DNA of 11,871 bases, from the NCBI GenBank assembly GCA_903891375.1, contig CAITEL010000290.1, positions 1 through 11,871 of the forward strand. The letters are read 5' to 3'. Position 1 is the first letter of the stretch. Every line of letters begins with the position of its first letter. The notes under the pieces were generated by a model, which worked only from the letters and a program-made list of their open reading frames with translations, was not told the origin of the DNA and did not search any database. Source of the stretch: an uncultured Neisseriaceae bacterium. GTDB taxonomy: Bacteria; Pseudomonadota; Gammaproteobacteria; Burkholderiales; UBA11063. A program made the translations under genes and the position numbers. Shown here one piece after another: positions 6,177 to 11,871 of this stretch.

Positions 6177-6249
6177 CAAACCACGTGGAGAAAACAACTC
6201 ACTTTGTACTTTCTAGTACATTATAAGCTTGTTGCCTCCACGTGGTTTG
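6177..6249. repeat. Two-tier palindrome upstream of sdhC
   Basis: A perfect 14-bp inverted repeat with core CCACGTGG (6177-6190 with 6236-6249) is extended, after a two-base mismatch, by AACAA/TTGTT (6193-6197 with 6229-6233). Nested in its loop is a second perfect hairpin: TGTACT (6205-6210), loop TTCT, AGTACA (6215-6220). The whole structure spans 73 bp and ends 62 bp before the sdhC start. In RNA it would be a stable bipartite stem-loop in the operon leader. There is no T-tract after it. Confidence 0.7.
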
Positions 6250-6311
6250 GGTACCACAATCTCATCAATTGGTATACATGACCTATCGTTTTTACGGGAG
6301 TAGTAACCAAT

Positions 6312-6695
6312 ATGCCAACCAAACCACGGCCGAAATATTTAGATCTTTTTACTTTAGCACCAAAAATGTCTATTACGGCAAAAGTCTCAATCTTACATCG
6401 GATTACTGGCTTTTTACTTTTTTTAAGTATTCCATTCGTTCTTTATGTATTACATAAGTCACTCACCAGCCCAGATTTCTACTCTAGTTTTTATGGTGTA
6501 ATTTCTACCCCTATCGTAAAATTAATTTACCTACTCTTTATTTTTGTGTTTATGTACCATATGTGTGCTGGCGTTAGATATTTATTCCTAGATATGGATA
6601 AAGGTGTTGAAGTCCACAAAGCTAAACTAACCGCTAAGATTGTAATTGTTGTTAGTATTCTTTTAACAGTTATTTTAGGAGCTATTATATGGTAA
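6312..6695 (+). CDS. sdhC: Succinate dehydrogenase cytochrome b556 subunit
   Basis: Membrane-anchor subunit of complex II that, with SdhD, holds haem b and forms the ubiquinone site in the inner membrane. The protein has 127 residues with three predicted membrane helices (about 31-49, 66-84 and 107-126). The family signature SILHRITGF is present, with Ser26 and Arg30 matching E. coli quinone-site Ser27 and Arg31. The haem-ligand motif HMCAGVRYLFLD carries His83. The usual second His of HxxxGxRH is Tyr90, a modest deviation. The start ATG has GGGAG 12 bases upstream (6295-6299), a slightly long spacing. It is the first gene of sdhCDAB-sdhE-gltA, and its stop overlaps the start of sdhD. Confidence 0.93.
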   Translation: MPTKPRPKYLDLFTLAPKMSITAKVSILHRITGFLLFLSIPFVLYVLHKSLTSPDFYSSFYGVISTPIVKLIYLLFIFVFMYHMCAGVRYLFLDMDKGVEVHKAKLTAKIVIVVSILLTVILGAIIW

Positions 6696-7039
6696 AACGT
6701 CATATAACTGGTGCAGGTTTTGGTTTTATTAGCTGGCTACAACAACGCATTACTGCCGTTATTATGCTTATTTTTGCAATTATTTTTCTAGTTTGTGTGT
6801 TTATTTCTGCCTTTAATGTTAATTCGAGTATTACTTCATGGCAAAATTTATTTAATTGCACCTTAGTAAAAATTGTAGTTCAAATATTCTTCCTTGCTGT
6901 AGTTCTTCACGCATGGGTGGGTATTCGTGATATCTGGATGGATTATGTAAAATGTAATGCAGTAAAACTTACACTACATATATTAACCATACTATGGTTA
7001 TTTGGTAGTTTAATATATTCAATAAAAGTAATTTGGTAA
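6689..7039 (+). CDS. sdhD: Succinate dehydrogenase hydrophobic membrane anchor subunit
   Basis: Second membrane anchor of complex II. In 116 residues it has three hydrophobic helices (about 22-41, 59-79 and 91-113). The motif LHAWVGIRDIWMDY supplies the haem-b ligand His74, and Asp85-Tyr86 correspond to E. coli Asp82 and the quinone-binding Tyr83. The start codon overlaps the sdhC stop in ATGGTAA, which indicates translational coupling and a fixed 1:1 ratio. The N-terminus (MVKRHITGAGFGFISWLQQRITA) is typical of the proteobacterial family. Confidence 0.93.
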   Translation: MVKRHITGAGFGFISWLQQRITAVIMLIFAIIFLVCVFISAFNVNSSITSWQNLFNCTLVKIVVQIFFLAVVLHAWVGIRDIWMDYVKCNAVKLTLHILTILWLFGSLIYSIKVIW

Positions 7040-7054
7040 AAGGAAACCTATATA

Positions 7055-8821
7055 ATGTCTTTACCTATAATGAAATATGAAGCGGTTATTGTTGGGGGTG
7101 GTGGTGCAGGCTTGCGTGCAGCGCTAGAATTATCAGAAGCAGGAGTCAAAACCGTTGTATTATCAAAAGTGTTCCCGACTCGTTCACACACAGCTGCTGC
7201 TCAAGGTGGTATTTCTGCCTCTTTAGGCAACGTAGAAGATGATAACTGGCACTGGCATATGTACGATACCGTTAAAGGCTCTGACTGGCTGGGCGATCAA
7301 GATGCTATAGAGTTTATGTGTAAGCAAGCAGTTGATGCCGTTGTAGAACTTGAACATTTTGGCATGCCTTTTGACCGATTAGATAACGGTAAAATATACC
7401 AACGTCCATTCGGTGGGCATATGTCTGACTTTGGTAAAAAACCAGTTAGACGTGCTTGTGCTGTAGCCGATAGAACTGGGCATGCAATGCTCCACGCACT
7501 ATATCAACGCAATGTTAAAGCCAACACTCACTTTTTAGTGGAATGGATGGCATTAGACTTAATTAAAAATAAAGCTGGTGATGTAATTGGCATTACTGCC
7601 CTTGAAATGGAAACTGGACAGGTTTATATTATCCAAGCTAAAGCGGTATTATTTGCTACAGGTGGTGCGGGTAGGATTTATCAAGCATCGACCAATGCCT
7701 TTATAAATACTGGAGATGGGGTCGGTATGACACTACGTGCTGGATTTCCTGTTGAAGATATTGAATTTTGGCAATTTCACCCTACTGGTTTGAGTGGTTC
7801 TGGAATTTTGATTACTGAAGGTGTACGTGGCGAAGGTGGATACTTATTAAACGGTAATGGTGAACGTTTTATGGAACGTTATGCCCCTACTGCTAAAGAT
7901 TTAGCATCACGTGATGTAGTTGCTAGAGCCATGCAAATAGAGATTAATGAAGGACGTGGCTGTGGCCCCAAAAAAGATCATGTGTTACTTAAATTAGATC
8001 ATTTAGGTAAAGATGTGATTGAGCAACGGTTACCTGGGATTCGTGAGATTTGTTTACAATTTTTAGGCTTAGACCCAATAAAAGAACCTATCCCTATTAT
8101 CCCAACTTGCCACTACATGATGGGTGGGATACCTACAAATTATAAAGCAGAAGTAGTTGTCCCTAACGGTGACAATATGGAATCACGGGTTGATGGATTT
8201 TATGCAGCTGGAGAATGCGCTTGTGCCTCAGTACATGGCGCAAATAGACTAGGCACTAACTCATTATTAGATTTAGTCGTGTTTGGCAAATCTGCCGCAA
8301 TCTCTATGATAGATTTTATTAAAAATCATCATAAAGAATACAAAGAATTACCGAGTGATGCAGCAGATTTTACTTTAAATCGCTTAGCTAAACTAGACAA
8401 CAATACAACTGGTGAGGCTATTGCCGATGTGCGCACTGAAATGCAAATAATAATGCAACAACATGCTAGTGTATTTAGAACAGATACTGTGCTATTAGAC
8501 GGAGTAGCAAAAATAGAAGCAGTAGCAAAGCGAGCAGATAATGTAAGTATTAAAGATAAATCAAAAGTGTTTAATACAGCACGAGTTGAAGCATTAGAGT
8601 TTGCTAACACTATTGAAGTAGCAGTTGCAACAATGATATGTGCACAAGCAAGGAAAGAGTCCCGTGGCGCACATGCACGACTTGATTACCCAGAGCGTGA
8701 TGATGTAAACTTTATGAAACATACATTGTATTATAAAGATGGACGAAAGATTGTATATAAAGATGTACACACCACACCACTGACGGTGGATTATATACAG
8801 CCCGCAAAACGCATATATTAA
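7055..8821 (+). CDS. sdhA: Succinate dehydrogenase flavoprotein subunit
   Basis: Catalytic subunit that oxidises succinate to fumarate at a covalently bound FAD on the cytoplasmic face of the inner membrane. The 588-residue length equals that of E. coli SdhA. Visible motifs: the dinucleotide fold GGGGAGLRAAL (14-24); RSHTAAAQGG with His45, the covalent FAD attachment site; QFHPTG with His242; TEGVRGEGGYL; Arg286, the proton shuttle, in SRDVVAR; PTCHYMMGG with His353; and HGANRLGTNSLL with Arg398. All catalytic residues are intact. AAGGAAA about ten bases upstream supports the ATG at 7055. The gene is 15 bp after sdhD, but a repeat element of about 116 bp starts just after its stop and separates it from sdhB, which is unusual for this operon. 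Confidence 0.98.
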   Translation: MSLPIMKYEAVIVGGGGAGLRAALELSEAGVKTVVLSKVFPTRSHTAAAQGGISASLGNVEDDNWHWHMYDTVKGSDWLGDQDAIEFMCKQAVDAVVELEHFGMPFDRLDNGKIYQRPFGGHMSDFGKKPVRRACAVADRTGHAMLHALYQRNVKANTHFLVEWMALDLIKNKAGDVIGITALEMETGQVYIIQAKAVLFATGGAGRIYQASTNAFINTGDGVGMTLRAGFPVEDIEFWQFHPTGLSGSGILITEGVRGEGGYLLNGNGERFMERYAPTAKDLASRDVVARAMQIEINEGRGCGPKKDHVLLKLDHLGKDVIEQRLPGIREICLQFLGLDPIKEPIPIIPTCHYMMGGIPTNYKAEVVVPNGDNMESRVDGFYAAGECACASVHGANRLGTNSLLDLVVFGKSAAISMIDFIKNHHKEYKELPSDAADFTLNRLAKLDNNTTGEAIADVRTEMQIIMQQHASVFRTDTVLLDGVAKIEAVAKRADNVSIKDKSKVFNTARVEALEFANTIEVAVATMICAQARKESRGAHARLDYPERDDVNFMKHTLYYKDGRKIVYKDVHTTPLTVDYIQPAKRIY

Positions 8822-8824
8822 ATG

Positions 8825-8940
8825 ACTACTCACCTGCATCAATTCTATCGTCATATTTTGATGACTTCACACGAGTGTATTATGTATATTTATACACGGC
8901 GCCATCAAAATATTTAGATATAATTGCGCATGCGAGTAGT
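8825..8940. repeat. Palindromic repeat element, copy 2, inside the sdh operon (sdhA-sdhB gap)
   Basis: The whole intergenic segment is an imperfect palindrome. The ends are ACTACTC (8825-8831) and GAGTAGT (8934-8940). Inner arms pair over 11 perfect bases (8853-8863 with 8903-8913, core ATATTTTGATG), with CAATT/AATTG between. A nested stem, GTGTAT (8875-8880) with ATACAC (8892-8897), forms the tip. Its left arm matches copy 1 at 30 of 31 bases (8839-8869 versus 1166-1196). It occupies nearly the entire gap from 4 bp after the sdhA stop to 30 bp before the sdhB start. A TATAAT (8919-8924) lies in the right arm but has no convincing -35. Confidence 0.8.
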
Positions 8941-8970
8941 TACCAAATAAAATATAGGATGAGTATAAAA

Positions 8971-9678
8971 ATGAAAAAAATGAAATTCTCGGTATATCGT
9001 TATAATCCAGAAACCGATAATAAACCATATTACAAAGATTACGAAGTTGAATTAGAAGCACATGACACCAAACTATTAAGTGCTTTAATCAAAATTAAAG
9101 ATTACCAAGATGACTCCGTGTCATTTCGTCGCTCCTGTCGTGAGGGTGTTTGTGGCTCTGATGCATTAAATATAAATGGACGTAATGGTTTAGCCTGCCT
9201 TACTGATTTAGCTGGATTAAAAGAACCAGTAATATTGCGTCCAATTCCTGGGTTACCCGTAATTCGTGATTTAATTGTAGATATGACACAGTTTTTTAAC
9301 CAATATAACTCAATTAAACCATATGTTATTGATGATAGACCTATGCCTGAGCGTGAACGACTACAGTCACCACAAGAACGGAATGAATTAAATGGTGTTA
9401 TTGAATGCATATTATGTGCGTGTTGTTCTACAGCTTGCCCATCGTTTTGGTGGAACCCTGATAAATTCGTTGGCCCTGCAGCACTTTTGCATGCATATAG
9501 ATTTATTGCCGATAGTCGTGATCAAGCCTCTAGCCTGCGACTCGATGAGTTAAATGACCCGTATAGATTATTTAGATGTCATACAATTATGAACTGTGCA
9601 GATGTATGTCCTAAACATTTAAACCCAACTCGAGCAATTGGTAAAATTAAAGAACTAATGGTTAGTAGAGCAGTATAA
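8971..9678 (+). CDS. sdhB: Succinate dehydrogenase iron-sulfur subunit
   Basis: Electron-transfer subunit linking SdhA FAD to the quinone site. The 235 residues carry three clusters: [2Fe-2S] ligands Cys56, Cys61, Asp64 and Cys76 (SCREGVCGSD, as in E. coli, where Asp is also used); [4Fe-4S] ligands Cys146, Cys149, Cys152 and Cys213; and [3Fe-4S] ligands Cys156, Cys203 and Cys209. SFWWNPDKFVG includes the quinone-site Trp (Trp161). ATG at 8971 is chosen because the conserved MKFSVYRYNP start follows directly and AGGATGAG (8956-8963) lies upstream; in-frame ATGs at 8959 and 8980 are alternatives. The frame stays open back through the palindrome to 8875, but that part has no family similarity. 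It follows the repeat element and precedes sdhE by 6 bp. Confidence 0.97.
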   Translation: MKKMKFSVYRYNPETDNKPYYKDYEVELEAHDTKLLSALIKIKDYQDDSVSFRRSCREGVCGSDALNINGRNGLACLTDLAGLKEPVILRPIPGLPVIRDLIVDMTQFFNQYNSIKPYVIDDRPMPERERLQSPQERNELNGVIECILCACCSTACPSFWWNPDKFVGPAALLHAYRFIADSRDQASSLRLDELNDPYRLFRCHTIMNCADVCPKHLNPTRAIGKIKELMVSRAV

Positions 9679-9684
9679 AGCATT

Positions 9685-9975
9685 ATGCTATTAGAAAAAG
9701 ATTCATTACGATTAAAAACAGAAAAACTAAAATGGCATTCTAGACGTTCAATGCTCGAATTAGATTTATATTTTGATCGTTTTATTCAAGAGGGAAACCT
9801 TAAACTTTTATCAAATGAAGAGCTAGACGCCTACGCCTCTTTACTTGAACTAGATGATAGTGAATTATTGTTGTTATTTCAAGGTGAAATAGTTGCCGAA
9901 AATGACAAAATTCAAAACATCGTAAATTATATTAAAAACAATTGGAGAAAATTATGTCAAGTACAAAAACAGTAA
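9685..9975 (+). CDS. sdhE: FAD assembly factor SdhE (YgfY/Sdh5 family) with variant RGxxE motif
   Basis: Small cytoplasmic protein (96 residues) that promotes covalent attachment of FAD to SdhA. The family core is visible as [18 protein letters not shown] (17-34), then [24 protein letters not shown]. In the conserved RGxxE motif needed for flavination in E. coli, the Gly is replaced: Arg21-Ser22-Met-Leu-Glu25. Glu25 is retained. The ATG lies 6 bp after the sdhB stop with no clear Shine-Dalgarno, so coupling to sdhB is likely. Its last 22 nt overlap the gltA start, and the gltA ribosome-binding site lies within it. Position between sdhB and gltA is typical of Betaproteobacteria and supports the identification. 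Confidence 0.88.
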   Translation: MLLEKDSLRLKTEKLKWHSRRSMLELDLYFDRFIQEGNLKLLSNEELDAYASLLELDDSELLLLFQGEIVAENDKIQNIVNYIKNNWRKLCQVQKQ

Positions 9976-11243
9976 AAGTTGATTTTGGAGATGGTCGTAT
10001 TGCTGATATGCCAGTTCTTAAAGCAAGCATCGGTCAAGATGTTATCGATATACGAACTTTAGGTTCTTTTGGAATGTGGAGCTATGACCCTGCGTTTTTA
10101 GCTACAGCAGCCTGTGAATCAAAAATTACTTTTATTGATGGTGATAAAGGGCAATTATTCTATCGTGGTTACCCTATAGAACAATTAGCCGAACATTCTA
10201 CACACTTAGAAGGTGCATATTTGCTTTTACATGGTGAATTACCAACTACACAACAAAAAGAAGAATTTGAGAGTTCAATCAGACAACACACCATGATTAA
10301 TGAACAATTAGTACGTCTATTTAATGGTTTTCAACGTAATGCTCATCCAATGGCAATGTTAACAGGTGTTGTTGGTGCTATGGCTGCATTTTATCCTGAT
10401 GCATTTGATTTTCAGAATTTAGATAGTCGCTCTGATGCGATTCACCGTTTAATCGCTAAAATGCCAACAGTAACTGCAATGTGCTACCGTTATACTAATG
10501 GTTTACCATTTATGTATCCGCAAAATAACTTAGATTATTCATCAAATTTTCTACGTATGATGTTTGGCAATCCTTGTGAAGAATACAAAGTAAACCCAGT
10601 AATTGCTAAAGCATTAGATACTATATTTCTACTTCATGCTGACCATGAACAAAATGCTTCAACTTCAACCGTTCGTGTAGCTGGTAGCTCTGGCACGCAC
10701 CCATTTTCGGCTATTGCTGCAGGTATCGCTTGTTTATGGGGTCCAGCACACGGTGGCGCAAATGAAGCTGTGTTAAAGATGCTTGAAGAAATCGGCAGTG
10801 AAGATAATGTAGATAATTACGTGGCTGGAGTTAAAGATAAGAAATACCGTTTAATGGGATTTGGCCATCGTGTTTATAAAAACATGGATCCACGGGCAAA
10901 TATTATCCGTAAAACATGTTATGAAGTATTAGATGCTTTAGGAAAACACAACGATCCATTATTTAAACTTGCAATGAAACTTGAAAAACATGCGTTATCT
11001 GATCCATATTTTATTGAGAAAAAACTATACCCTAATGTAGACTTTTACTCAGGAATAATCTTACGTGCTATCGGTATCCCAATGGATATGTTCACTGCAA
11101 TTTTTGCTCTAGCACGTGTTGTTGGATGGCTTGCTCAATGGCAAGAAATGATAACTGAAGAAACACTTAAAATTAGTCGCCCACGTCAATTATATACAGG
11201 ATATACCGCACGTGATTATATCCCTATTGATAAACGTATTTAA
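9954..11243 (+). CDS. gltA: Citrate synthase (type II)
   Basis: Condenses acetyl-CoA and oxaloacetate to citrate, the entry step of the TCA cycle, in the cytoplasm. The 429 residues match the proteobacterial hexameric type (E. coli 427), which has the N-terminal domain with [14 protein letters not shown] (53-66). Catalytic residues are present: His266 in [10 protein letters not shown], His305 in [10 protein letters not shown] and Asp363 in [25 protein letters not shown] (226-241) is the substrate loop signature. ATG at 9954 is preceded by GGAG (9944-9947) at ideal spacing; an in-frame TTG at 9942 overlaps that site and is rejected. It is co-transcribed with sdhE by overlap, joining citrate synthase to complex II in one operon. 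Confidence 0.98.
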   Translation: MSSTKTVKVDFGDGRIADMPVLKASIGQDVIDIRTLGSFGMWSYDPAFLATAACESKITFIDGDKGQLFYRGYPIEQLAEHSTHLEGAYLLLHGELPTTQQKEEFESSIRQHTMINEQLVRLFNGFQRNAHPMAMLTGVVGAMAAFYPDAFDFQNLDSRSDAIHRLIAKMPTVTAMCYRYTNGLPFMYPQNNLDYSSNFLRMMFGNPCEEYKVNPVIAKALDTIFLLHADHEQNASTSTVRVAGSSGTHPFSAIAAGIACLWGPAHGGANEAVLKMLEEIGSEDNVDNYVAGVKDKKYRLMGFGHRVYKNMDPRANIIRKTCYEVLDALGKHNDPLFKLAMKLEKHALSDPYFIEKKLYPNVDFYSGIILRAIGIPMDMFTAIFALARVVGWLAQWQEMITEETLKISRPRQLYTGYTARDYIPIDKRI

Positions 11244-11284
11244 GAATTGATACAAGTGAGATTTTAACCGTAAACAGCAATGAA

Positions 11285-11323
11285 TATACTTAGCACGGTC
11301 ATCATTTGAGCGCACTAAGTATA
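11285..11323. terminator. Two-tier hairpin after gltA (possible operon end)
   Basis: TATACTTAG (11285-11293) pairs with CTAAGTATA (11315-11323) over 9 bp. Inside, CG-G-TCA (11296-11301) pairs with TGA-G-CG (11307-11312) around a small loop. It starts 41 bp after the gltA stop. No T-tract follows, so it is at best an attenuator or mRNA-stabilising end; it lies only about 5 bp before the ribosome-binding site of the next gene. Confidence 0.4.
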
Positions 11324-11334
11324 ATCTGGAGGGA

Positions 11335-11871
11335 TTGGCTATTAATAAAATAAAAAAACTTAATAATAACATTAAACTTTCTACTGAATTATCTCATAAA
11401 ATTAGTTTAACCAGAATTATACTTATTTGTTTTGCTGTTTACTTAGTTTCTCGTCTAATGATTGCATTTGAGTATTCATCAATTAATCTTATGTTACATA
11501 ATACTAAATCATTAGTTGATAATCTATATCGTTGGGATGCCCCAATTTATGCAGCGATTGCTAAAAATGGGTATCCAATTACAACTGTTCCTGATGCTGA
11601 TTTATGGCCATGGTTTCCATTATGGCCAATTATATTACGTATCTTTTCTTTAAATTTATTGATTCCTCTAAATTACACTGCATTGGTTTTGAGCCAAATA
11701 TTATTTTTTTGTTCTATGGTTTTTCTATGGTTATACCTTGATAAGCTAAAATTTAATTTTGAAAATATTTTATTTACTACTTTAACATTAGCGATATCTC
11801 CAGCAAATATATATTATTGCGCAGGATTATCTGAGCCATTATTTTTATTCTTATCTTTACTTTTACCTTTA
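11335..11871 (+). CDS. PIG-V/GT-C-like polytopic glycosyltransferase, 3' truncated by window edge, non-ATG start
   Basis: The frame is open from TTG at 11335 to the window end (179 codons). After a basic N-terminus comes a membrane helix (about 25-45), then YRWDAPIYAAIAKNGYP (65-81), WPWFPLWPIILRIF and further helices, with SPANIYYCAGLSEPLFLFLSLL near the edge. The WDA.Y..IA..GY and SPA...A..SE.LF patterns recall the PIG-V/Mannosyl_trans2 family, membrane enzymes that use polyprenyl-phosphate sugars, with the Asp of WD probably catalytic. No ATG exists before Met42, which lies within the first helix, so the start must be TTG (11335, very close to GGAGG at 11328-11332) or AUU (11341, eight bases after it). 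Substrate is unknown. It may be read through from gltA. Confidence 0.65.
   Translation, partial: MAINKIKKLNNNIKLSTELSHKISLTRIILICFAVYLVSRLMIAFEYSSINLMLHNTKSLVDNLYRWDAPIYAAIAKNGYPITTVPDADLWPWFPLWPIILRIFSLNLLIPLNYTALVLSQILFFCSMVFLWLYLDKLKFNFENILFTTLTLAISPANIYYCAGLSEPLFLFLSLLLPL

Noticed and set aside
6242..6457. Plus-strand frame overlapping the start of sdhC
   Set aside because: It begins inside the palindrome and runs out of frame through sdhC, which has clear family motifs.
8919..8924. TATAAT as an internal promoter for sdhB
   Set aside because: No acceptable -35 hexamer at 16-18 bp; kept only as a remark on the repeat element.
8875..8970. Extended N-terminus of SdhB reading through the repeat element
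   Set aside because: The frame stays open by chance across the palindrome; SdhB homologues begin at the KFSVYRY region and a Shine-Dalgarno-like site lies at 8956-8963.
8329..9410. Several antisense frames opposite sdhA and sdhB
   Set aside because: They mirror strongly conserved coding sequence and have no independent support.
9942..9953. TTG start four codons upstream for citrate synthase
   Set aside because: That TTG overlaps the GGAG that serves the ATG at 9954.
1..11871. CRISPR array, tRNA, rRNA, toxin-antitoxin or phage genes
   Set aside because: I found no regularly spaced repeats, cloverleaf, rRNA signature or related coding sequences in the window.

Overview
The window is AT-rich chromosomal DNA from a Gram-negative bacterium, most likely a low-GC betaproteobacterium, perhaps of the Neisseriales. 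This rests on the gene order sdhC-sdhD-sdhA-sdhB-sdhE-gltA, which is typical of Betaproteobacteria, on the pairing of a patatin/DUF3734 protein with 3-hydroxybutyrate dehydrogenase, and on a lipoprotein signal peptide. The lineage is an inference; no rRNA gene is present to confirm it.

Layout. Positions 1-1146 (+) hold the 3' end of a patatin-like phospholipase gene, a hairpin terminator, and a 3-hydroxybutyrate dehydrogenase gene. These fit polyhydroxybutyrate or lipid turnover. Positions 1256-3807 (-) hold rpmH-rnpA-yidD-yidC, the ribosomal protein L34 / RNase P / membrane-insertion cluster that commonly sits beside dnaA; neither dnaA nor mnmE lies next to it here. Positions 3890-5929 (-) hold a large secreted lipoprotein with two Ig-like domains and a GH64/thaumatin-like (beta-1,3-glucanase-family) C-terminal domain. 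Positions 5930-6311 are a 382-bp divergent intergenic region rich in inverted repeats. Positions 6312-11243 (+) hold the succinate dehydrogenase operon, its FAD-assembly factor sdhE, and citrate synthase gltA. From about 11335 to the window end (+) lies the 5' part of a polytopic PIG-V/GT-C-like glycosyltransferase gene with a non-ATG start.

How the genes work together. SdhABCD is respiratory complex II, SdhE helps flavinate SdhA, and citrate synthase feeds the same cycle with acetyl-CoA, which 3-hydroxybutyrate oxidation can also supply. RpmH, RnpA, YidD and YidC serve translation, tRNA maturation and membrane-protein biogenesis.

The least ordinary content is non-coding. An imperfect palindromic repeat occurs twice: after hbdh, and inside the sdh operon between sdhA and sdhB. 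A separate insert of about 93 bp, bounded by 15-bp perfect direct repeats, separates rnpA from yidD. A long two-tier palindrome with CCACGTGG-containing arms lies just upstream of sdhC. Further nested hairpins follow the patatin gene and gltA. Together they suggest small palindromic (REP/MITE-like) elements. I see no CRISPR array, tRNA, rRNA or transposase gene, and no evidence for a new multi-gene defence or metabolic system.
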